Positions 1 to 6,175 of a DNA stretch of 11,676 bases are shown in pieces (positions within the stretch are counted from its first letter, which is position 1; each line of letters starts with the position of its first letter). Made by a program: the position numbers and the translations under genes. The stretch spans positions 1 through 11,676 of the forward strand of contig CAOSOP010000023.1 of assembly GCA_948525355.1 (NCBI GenBank), written 5' to 3'. Origin of the DNA: an uncultured Bacilli bacterium. GTDB lineage: Bacteria; Bacillota_I; Bacilli_A; RFN20; CAG-288. Below the pieces are notes generated by a model. It ran no database searches and was not told where the DNA came from. It was given only the letters and a program-made list of their open reading frames with translations.

Positions 1-71
1 GAGAAGAGAAAGTAAGTTAGAAAAAGTAGAAAGATACATGATAATCGGTTGTCAGGGAACAAAGAATCTCT

Positions 72-179
72 GTACCGGCGATTAATCGCAGTGGACCCAC
101 CTGATCCCATCCCGAACTCAGAAGTTAAGCACTGCATAGGCGATAATACTCGAAAGGGGAAGGTAGCTATTTGCCGGTT
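72..179 (+). rRNA. rrf: 5S ribosomal RNA
   Basis: This is the 5S RNA of the large ribosomal subunit. The conserved loop sequence CCGAACTCAGAAGTTAAGC is present at 112-130. Helix I pairs 74-81 (ACCGGCGA) with 171-178 (TTGCCGGT) with a single G-U pair. Helix II pairs 88-93 (GCAGTG) perfectly with 130-135 (CACTGC). The length of about 106 nt is slightly short but normal for low-G+C Gram-positive bacteria. Exact ends are set from helix I and may be off by a few bases. Bases 1-71 are purine-rich and show no recognisable 23S 3' end, so whether this is the last gene of an rrn operon or a lone 5S copy cannot be decided from the window. Confidence 0.94.
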
Positions 180-184
180 TTTTT
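171..184 (+). terminator. T tract after the 5S rRNA, possible termination point
   Basis: The 3' arm of 5S helix I runs directly into seven T residues (178-184). No independent hairpin is visible, so if transcription stops here it would rely on the rRNA terminal helix itself. The candidate promoter of the downstream operon begins about 20 bases later, which agrees with a transcript end here. Confidence 0.4.
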
Positions 185-204
185 GTTGCATAAACTTATT
201 TACA

Positions 205-232
205 TTGATTTTTTTTTACTTTACAATATAAA
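205..232 (+). promoter_or_regulatory. Candidate sigma-A promoter of the ABC operon
   Basis: TTGATT at 205-210 and TATAAA at 227-232 are separated by 16 bases, a plausible -35/-10 pair. It lies between the 5S rRNA T tract and the first ORF of the five-gene operon. No other convincing promoter is seen before 340. The predicted start near 239 would give a leader of about 100 nt. The local sequence is very AT-rich, so chance matches are easy. Confidence 0.45.
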
Positions 233-243
233 TAGAAAGGAAT

Positions 244-260
244 AGTTGCTTATGGCAACT
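244..260 (+). promoter_or_regulatory. Small hairpin in the operon leader
   Basis: AGTTGC (244-249) and GCAACT (255-260) form a perfect 6-bp inverted repeat around a 5-base loop. It sits just after the predicted transcription start and just before an AGAGGA ribosome site (263-268). It is not followed by a T run, so it is not an intrinsic terminator. It could protect the 5' end, modulate access to the ribosome site or bind a regulator; nothing in the sequence tells these apart. Confidence 0.35.
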
Positions 261-278
261 TAAGAGGAAACTAATGTG

Positions 279-347
279 ATGAAGAGTTGTACATATAAGA
301 GAATTTGTGTTATTTTTTTCAATCATATTAGAGCTTTATATGATTAA
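279..347 (+). CDS. Possible 22-residue leader peptide ORF
   Basis: A short frame from ATG at 279 to TAA at 345-347 encodes 22 residues, starting MKSCTYKRIC and ending HIRALYD. An AGAGGA ribosome site at 263-268 lies 10 bases upstream, which is better than anything in front of the following ABC gene at 340. The stop overlaps that start as ATGATTAA, the same type of overlap used at every junction of the operon, so translation here could feed ribosomes onto the ABC gene. An ATG followed at once by TGA (274-279) overlaps this start, a start-stop arrangement. The peptide resembles no family I know, and the frame may be chance. It is more likely a coupling or attenuation ORF than a functional peptide. 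Confidence 0.35.
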   Translation: MKSCTYKRICVIFFNHIRALYD

Positions 348-2319
348 GTTAGAGGATTTAACACTATATTTTCATTCAGAAAAAGGTGTAAGAAAGATAT
401 TTGATAATACAAGCCTTATATTAGATAAAGGTATATATTTTCTTACGGGTGAAAATGGATCTGGTAAATCCTCTCTTTTTAAATTAATAACTGGAGAGTT
501 AACTCCTTCTTCGGGAAATATAATAGCTGAAGGTAAAATGTTTATAAATAAACCTATAGATAAGTATAAAAACTTTTCTGTTATGAAATATTTTAAAAGA
601 CTTTGTTATAAAAGAGAAATTGTTCCATCTAGTTCTTTTATTGATAAGGTCAAACGTATATTTTTGCTTAATAAGATTTGGAATACTAAAATATCTAAGC
701 TTTCTAAAGGTGATAGACAGATAGTAGCTTTATTAGAATTAGTTTTTAAAGATTATGATATTATTCTATTAGATGAAGCGTTATCAGCTTTATCAAAAGA
801 GAAAGTCGATAAAATATTAAAATTTATATTTGGTTATTATAATGATAAGATAATCATTTATATTGATCATAGCAAATTATGCACAATTAAACCAAGTAAA
901 GAGTTAAATATATCAAAGCATACTATTTCATTAATACATAATAATGACTATGATTCTATAGCTAGTATAGAGAGTATAGTAGATGTTAAAAAGAAACTAA
1001 ATAAATTTATTAGTTCTATATATAACACAGATTACAAAGAATATAGTTCATTATTAATTAATTCATATTTTATTGTTGCATTCATAGTATCCATTGTTTT
1101 GAATATTACTTTAGCACCACAAAAAATACTTGGTGCAGTTAATAAACCTATTGTGACATTTTTTGGTAATGTGTCTGAAAACATATCTAGCAAATATGTA
1201 AGACAACATTATACGCCTAGTTTTAATGATGATTTTAGCAAAATAAATGGTATATTATATTACGAAAAAAAAGATAAAGAGATTCAGTCTTCCATATATT
1301 TAAAAAAATTGCATTTGAATTACAATCGCAAACTTAGTGGTTTCAATGTAGGTGTAAGTATATATTATAGTGATAAATGTAATAAGCAAACTGACTTTTT
1401 AAATAGCGAAAAAGAATTGTTTGATAAGTATAGCATGATTGCATTTCCTATTTCACAATTGCAATTTTTGACCGACGTTGGTTCATTACCTTATCATGAC
1501 TTTGATGCACTTCCTATTTTTAATTTTAAAATTGAGCAAAAAAAGATTTCTAACAAAGAAACATGTCGAACTGAATACGAGTTTTCTTCTTATTTGTTTG
1601 ACATATATATTTCAACTTTTGAGTTTCTTCAAACAACTAATTTTTTTATAAGTCCAAAAACATATAGTGCTGATAATCGAATATACTATTCATATTTTAT
1701 ATCTGATAAAAGAGAAATTAAAACTGATTTAAGTGAAATAAATTACCTATCTATTTATGATAAGACGCAAGAAAAATATTATGATAAGTTTTGTGTAGAT
1801 GGTGTCGAAGGATGTAAAAGTGATAACTATATAATAAAGAAGTATGATAAAGATGATACATATGGAGTTAACACTGTCGCGATATCTACAGCATTGATAT
1901 ATGAAATTTTAGATAGCAGAGGGTATAATACATTTATTGCTAATAATGAAAAAGAGTATAAAGAATTAACTAGATATGCTAAAGATAATAATATCTCATT
2001 TATAGATAACTATACTTTATTTTTAAATGAAAGAGAAGAAGCTAAATTAAAGTATGTATATATAACTTCTTTAGTAAATATAGGATTAGCAACTGCAGCG
2101 ATATTTACTACACCATATGTATTAGGCAAAAAGAAAAAAGAAGATAAATGTAAAAAGAAGGTAACCATACTAATGTATTCTTTAATATTTAGCTATTCTA
2201 TATTCTTAATAATAATGCTTTGTCTAATGCAATTTGTTACTATATTAGTGTCACTACCATTAGTTGTTGTAATAGCTTATGTTCTTGCTATTAAATGGAG
2301 GGGAGTAAAGTATGATTGA
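340..2319 (+). CDS. MacB/FtsX-type ABC transporter, fused ATPase-permease (first subunit)
   Basis: A 659-residue fusion of an N-terminal ABC ATPase (about 1-205) with a four-helix permease half. The ATPase has Walker A GENGSGKSS (37-45), a variant signature LSKGD (121-125), Walker B IILLDE (141-146) and a switch histidine, H177. The Q-loop glutamine is not seen (region about 67-80) and the D-loop reads SALS instead of SALD. Membrane segments are about 241-259, 572-592, 608-630 and 632-651. The roughly 310-residue region between the first two is probably extracytoplasmic and carries four cysteines (347, 409, 485, 492). I chose ATG 340 over GTG 307 because MIKLEDLTLYF is a typical ABC N-terminus. 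No good ribosome site precedes it, and translation may be coupled to the small ORF at 279-347. It is the first large gene of a five-gene overlapping operon. Substrate unknown; a partner of the next protein is the natural guess. Confidence 0.9.
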   Translation: MIKLEDLTLYFHSEKGVRKIFDNTSLILDKGIYFLTGENGSGKSSLFKLITGELTPSSGNIIAEGKMFINKPIDKYKNFSVMKYFKRLCYKREIVPSSSFIDKVKRIFLLNKIWNTKISKLSKGDRQIVALLELVFKDYDIILLDEALSALSKEKVDKILKFIFGYYNDKIIIYIDHSKLCTIKPSKELNISKHTISLIHNNDYDSIASIESIVDVKKKLNKFISSIYNTDYKEYSSLLINSYFIVAFIVSIVLNITLAPQKILGAVNKPIVTFFGNVSENISSKYVRQHYTPSFNDDFSKINGILYYEKKDKEIQSSIYLKKLHLNYNRKLSGFNVGVSIYYSDKCNKQTDFLNSEKELFDKYSMIAFPISQLQFLTDVGSLPYHDFDALPIFNFKIEQKKISNKETCRTEYEFSSYLFDIYISTFEFLQTTNFFISPKTYSADNRIYYSYFISDKREIKTDLSEINYLSIYDKTQEKYYDKFCVDGVEGCKSDNYIIKKYDKDDTYGVNTVAISTALIYEILDSRGYNTFIANNEKEYKELTRYAKDNNISFIDNYTLFLNEREEAKLKYVYITSLVNIGLATAAIFTTPYVLGKKKKEDKCKKKVTILMYSLIFSYSIFLIIMLCLMQFVTILVSLPLVVVIAYVLAIKWRGVKYD

Positions 2320-4144
2320 AATTAAGTCATTTAAAATAAGAAAAAAGAAGTTTGTTCTTAAAGGATCTAGTATCAAATTACCAAATATTGGATTAGTAAC
2401 TATATCAGGACCAGTTGGAACAGGTAAATCTAGTTTTATCAAAGCTTTATATCGTGGAAAGATAAAGGTAAAGGGTATAAGACACAATAAATTTATTAAA
2501 TCTTGTTCATATGTTGCACCAGCTTTTAATATAGTGGATGGTTATACAGGAAATGATTATATTAATCGTTATAAGAAGTATGGACGAATTGATGAAGAAG
2601 TTTTGAATAATCTTTTTATTGAATTAAATATTGAGCATTTAAGAAAAAGCGTTTTATCTAGCTGTTCAGATGGTGAAAAAACTAGATTTTTCTTATGTTT
2701 AGGATTATCATTAAATGCGCAAATTGTTTTAATTGATGAACCTACAGCTAGAGTTGATAAGGAAACAGCTGACAAAGTCACTGAAGTATTATTAAGAGTT
2801 TCTAAATCAAAACTTTTATTGGTAGCAACTCATGATCAAGAGATTTGGAAAGTTGCACAGAATTTGATGATTGAAGAAGGAAGAGTTGTACAAAAGTTTT
2901 CTGTTGAAGAAGAGAATAATGACTTAAAAGCTACGAAGAAGTTATGTACCGTAAAACCTCTTTTAAAAAAGATACCTCTTCTAATCACAGGTTTTGTTAC
3001 TTTAATTATAGGAGTTATTTCTGGAATACTATTTAGTTCATGTGCTGAATACTATTTTCCATCTAAAGAAAACTATGTATTGACCAAAGGTGTTCCAGAA
3101 AAAATGATGTTTCATAATGGATTGTTAAACGAGTATATAGTAAAAATAATTGAAACTAATAATGATATGCCATATAAATTATCACCAAGATTTGATACTA
3201 TTGATTTTAATTATGGGGGACAGGCAATTGGTAATTCTCTTTTATTAGAACAAATTCCTTATCTAAGTAATATTTTCTTTTATTATGTTGATGAAGTCTT
3301 TGATGGTGTAAAGATTTCACGTGGCCTATATGATTTATTAGAAAAAATAGTCGGAAGAATCGATATTAGTAGTTTATATATTAGAAAATTTAATTGCGTT
3401 GATATCGTTGAAAATGATGGTATATTGGTTTATATACCAAAAGCATATGCTTATAACAGTATTAAATCTGATTATGGAATATTAGATTATCGAAAAGTAT
3501 TTGATAAAGATGGAAATGAATATGAATTAACTGATAACTCTGCTGCAGTTCCATACTATTTGTTTGATGAACTTTATGGTAAGAAGGTAGGTAGTTTTAA
3601 TATAGATTCTTATTATTATGATTATGATAAGAAGTATATATTTAAGAGTTTGAATGAGTTTCATAGTGCTGATTTAGTTAAATATAAAGGAAATTGTTCT
3701 CTTTATGCTTTTTCTGAAGCTATTCGCGATTCTGAATATGTAGAGGACTTTGAGCGTGAAGCATATAGAGAATATATCGGCAACACTTATTTTCATTATA
3801 TTCAAGTATTAATATCGATTGAGTTGTGCATTCTTATTCTTTCATTCTCTGTATCATATCTTATGGTAAGAAAAAATAGTAAACTCATCCAATTAGATCT
3901 GCTTGATAGACCAGAAGTCTTTAAGTTATCGATTCTCAATTATAATTTTGCTAAGATGCTGATTCTACCAGTAGTTTCGTTATTAATGATTCCATTAAAA
4001 GTTTTGTTTTTAAATGTAAAGTATAAAATAAATATTGTCTATGAATTAATATTTATATTAATACTTATTGTTTTGGATTTCTTATTTAGTTTTATTGCTA
4101 TTTTAGTTAGAATATATCAAGAAAGAAAAAGAGTAATATGGTAA
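2312..4144 (+). CDS. MacB/FtsX-type ABC transporter, fused ATPase-permease (second subunit)
   Basis: A 610-residue fusion with the same layout as its upstream neighbour. ATPase (about 1-195): Walker A GPVGTGKSS (33-41), signature variant CSDGE (118-122), Walker B IVLIDEP (138-144), D-loop ARVD (146-149), switch histidine H174. The Q-loop region reads SYVAPAF (66-72) with no glutamine. Permease: membrane segments about 221-243, 497-518, 549-567 and 575-599, with a tyrosine-rich extracytoplasmic domain of about 250 residues. YIP (374-376) and YLFD (416-419) recur with similar spacing in the free permease at 4778-6175, so these domains are probably homologous. The start overlaps the previous stop by 8 bases (ATGATTGA) and has a strong purine ribosome site, GGAGGGGAG, at 2297-2305. 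It probably pairs with the first subunit, each providing one ATPase and one permease half. Substrate unknown. Confidence 0.9.
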   Translation: MIEIKSFKIRKKKFVLKGSSIKLPNIGLVTISGPVGTGKSSFIKALYRGKIKVKGIRHNKFIKSCSYVAPAFNIVDGYTGNDYINRYKKYGRIDEEVLNNLFIELNIEHLRKSVLSSCSDGEKTRFFLCLGLSLNAQIVLIDEPTARVDKETADKVTEVLLRVSKSKLLLVATHDQEIWKVAQNLMIEEGRVVQKFSVEEENNDLKATKKLCTVKPLLKKIPLLITGFVTLIIGVISGILFSSCAEYYFPSKENYVLTKGVPEKMMFHNGLLNEYIVKIIETNNDMPYKLSPRFDTIDFNYGGQAIGNSLLLEQIPYLSNIFFYYVDEVFDGVKISRGLYDLLEKIVGRIDISSLYIRKFNCVDIVENDGILVYIPKAYAYNSIKSDYGILDYRKVFDKDGNEYELTDNSAAVPYYLFDELYGKKVGSFNIDSYYYDYDKKYIFKSLNEFHSADLVKYKGNCSLYAFSEAIRDSEYVEDFEREAYREYIGNTYFHYIQVLISIELCILILSFSVSYLMVRKNSKLIQLDLLDRPEVFKLSILNYNFAKMLILPVVSLLMIPLKVLFLNVKYKINIVYELIFILILIVLDFLFSFIAILVRIYQERKRVIW

Positions 4145-4788
4145 TACGAGCAGATAAGATTGATATCAGTTTTATTAAAGCTGATGAAAGTGTCGATAAT
4201 GTTTTAAACCAAGCAAGTTTTGTTATTGATACAAATTTAACTCTTATCAGAGGAGTTAGTGGAAGTGGCAAGAGCACAATACTTAATTTGATAAATACTG
4301 ATATACTGCCATCATCAGGTACACTTGAAATTGATGGTGTAAAGACAACCGAATCAATTTTTGATTTTGATAGTCATGCGAAAAAGGTTTTGTATATAAA
4401 GCAGGACTTCTTTTGTGATGGGATAAAGGCGATAGATAATCTAGCTTTAAATTATGAGAAAGAAATGGAATATGATGAACGATTGAAAGATGTAGTTGAT
4501 ACATTTGATGAGAGTTTCTCTATCAGTAATAATTACGAAACACTATCGAGTGGACAGAAAATTCTTTTATTATTATTTCTTGCTAAGAAGAAAAAAGTAG
4601 AATTAATTTTACTTGATGAACCGACTGCAAATCTTGGTGATGAAGAGGTTGATCGTGCAGAGGAGTATCTATTGAATCTTGCAAAACACTGTCAGGTCAT
4701 CATAGCAACAAATGATGATAAACTTTCTTTGGCTGGGGCAAAAACTTTCTATATTCGTGATGAAGAGGTGTATGATTATGAAATTTAA
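4138..4788 (+). CDS. ABC transporter ATP-binding protein (stand-alone)
   Basis: A 216-residue free ABC ATPase, the usual size for LolD/MacB-like ATPases. It has Walker A GVSGSGKST (39-47), Q-loop glutamine Q89 (YIKQ), the most canonical signature of the cluster, LSSGQ (136-140), and Walker B LILLDEP (156-162). Two positions depart from the family: the D-loop reads NLG (165-167) and the switch histidine is replaced by N192 (ATND where ATHD is usual). The start overlaps the upstream stop by 7 bases (ATGGTAA) with only a weak purine-rich site before it, so translation is probably coupled. The next gene, a permease lacking its own ATPase, overlaps its end by 11 bases. It most likely powers that permease, perhaps with the pseudo-ATPase of the last operon gene as its NBD partner. 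Confidence 0.9.
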   Translation: MVIRADKIDISFIKADESVDNVLNQASFVIDTNLTLIRGVSGSGKSTILNLINTDILPSSGTLEIDGVKTTESIFDFDSHAKKVLYIKQDFFCDGIKAIDNLALNYEKEMEYDERLKDVVDTFDESFSISNNYETLSSGQKILLLLFLAKKKKVELILLDEPTANLGDEEVDRAEEYLLNLAKHCQVIIATNDDKLSLAGAKTFYIRDEEVYDYEI

Positions 4789-6175
4789 GTCTTATTTAGG
4801 TTTATATCGTCGAAACTTCTTCTCTCGCATTATTTTTCATGCGCTGTATTATTTTTTCGCAATAGTTTTTTCGCTAGCGATAGTTTTTATCAATAGAAGC
4901 AATTATTATGAGATTCCTAGTCATATGGATGATTTTTATTCTCCATTACGAATTATGTCTGTCGATAGATCCAATGGACTAAAAAGTGTACCTAGAAGCA
5001 TCAGTTCAGCTTCAGGTTTTGGTTCTTTCTTGTTCTCAGATAGACAAGTTTTAAATGGAGAGGAGCTTTTTTATACATATGAGGTTTATCCATTTGACTT
5101 AATTAGTTATCGATTTAAAGATGTCGAACTTGTAGGTGATGAAGTGATTTTATTCTCGACTGATATTAATTACACATCTAATATAAAGGATTTAGACTAT
5201 TATATCGTTGGGCAGAAAAGCCAAATAGAAAAAACGGTGAAGATTAAGTATCTTTATAGTGGAAATGTCGATGCTGTGTTTGTTAGTAATGATATAGCAA
5301 CAGAACTGATTAAATATGATAATTTTATAGAACCAGTTCTTGCATCAAAGGATATTTCATTTGGTGCCCCTTCATTAGCTTTCTATAATATCTATGAGGA
5401 AATTATAGGTAAGGTTGGTGTAAATAAATATTATATAAGAAACTCTTTGGCACAAAATGGAATAAGCTATAGTGGATTAGATTTTAACAATGTTGAACTT
5501 ATAAATGAGTTTTTAAAGAATTTTGATTTGAATTTATATGACAGAAAAAACAATTTATTGAAATCAAATGTTGAACTTGCCTATATTCCTAGTACTTTGA
5601 GTTCTAACATTTGTAAACTATATGATGAAGAATCAAGTTGCATGGTGATTCCAAGAGAATATAAAGCGAATGCTTCAAGTTCATCTAATTCTGACTTTTA
5701 TTTATTTGATAACGTAAACGATTTAATGGAGACTTATAACGATTTTTCAGCCAAAGACTACTCATTTTACTATAGTTACGCAAGTAGTATTAGTAAGATA
5801 GATCATACTTTAACTTATGTTCTTTTAAGTTGTACTTTTGCGCTCTTGTTCTCACTATACATATGTGCATTTACTACCATTAATAAAGAATATATTGAGA
5901 GGGATAATTACTTATTGAGTCATGATGTTAAAGGGAAGAACATAATGCTTGCTCATATTCTTTATGCTTCAATATTTTTGCTTTTGGCATTACTACTTAA
6001 TATTGCAGTACTGATTGTATTTAGATTTGGACTGTTTTATTGGGTTGGAAAGTTTTCTATAACATTTGTACAAGATTATTTTATCGCAGTATTTAGCCCG
6101 TTATTATTCTTTATTATAGAAATCTTGTTTACTTATAAAGATTTAGGAAGTGTAAAAAATGAAAATAAGAACTAA
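4778..6175 (+). CDS. FtsX/MacB-like ABC transporter permease (stand-alone)
   Basis: A 465-residue membrane protein without an ATPase domain. Membrane segments are about 17-38, 346-367, 390-416 and 433-453, with a roughly 300-residue extracytoplasmic domain between the first and second. This one-plus-three topology is that of MacB/FtsX-family halves, although sequence similarity to the Pfam models would be weak. The ectodomain shows YIP (269-271) and YLFD (308-311), shared with the second fusion protein, and a cysteine pair, C279 and C288, spaced CX8C. I chose ATG 4778 over the frame's upstream starts because GAAGAGG at 4762-4768 lies 9 bases before it and MKFKSYLGLYRRN is a typical permease N-terminus; ATG 4772 is only 3 bases beyond the ribosome site. 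It overlaps the upstream ATPase gene by 11 bases and the next gene by 17. Confidence 0.85.
   Translation: MKFKSYLGLYRRNFFSRIIFHALYYFFAIVFSLAIVFINRSNYYEIPSHMDDFYSPLRIMSVDRSNGLKSVPRSISSASGFGSFLFSDRQVLNGEELFYTYEVYPFDLISYRFKDVELVGDEVILFSTDINYTSNIKDLDYYIVGQKSQIEKTVKIKYLYSGNVDAVFVSNDIATELIKYDNFIEPVLASKDISFGAPSLAFYNIYEEIIGKVGVNKYYIRNSLAQNGISYSGLDFNNVELINEFLKNFDLNLYDRKNNLLKSNVELAYIPSTLSSNICKLYDEESSCMVIPREYKANASSSSNSDFYLFDNVNDLMETYNDFSAKDYSFYYSYASSISKIDHTLTYVLLSCTFALLFSLYICAFTTINKEYIERDNYLLSHDVKGKNIMLAHILYASIFLLLALLLNIAVLIVFRFGLFYWVGKFSITFVQDYFIAVFSPLLFFIIEILFTYKDLGSVKNENKN

Noticed and set aside
17..45. TTAGAA...GATAAT as a dedicated 5S promoter (17-base spacer)
   Set aside because: The -35 matches consensus at only three of six positions in a purine-rich stretch, and a 23S-5S spacer is equally likely.
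49..231. A 60-codon forward frame over the 5S region
   Set aside because: It covers the 5S rRNA gene and its T tract; the protein has no family features.
307..339. GTG 307 as start of the first ABC gene
   Set aside because: It adds 11 hydrophobic residues before a typical ABC N-terminus and has no ribosome site; ATG 340 fits better.
4712..4777. Upstream start of the free permease deep inside the ATPase gene
   Set aside because: The extra 22 residues are the ATPase gene read in another frame; GAAGAGG at 4762-4768 points to ATG 4778.
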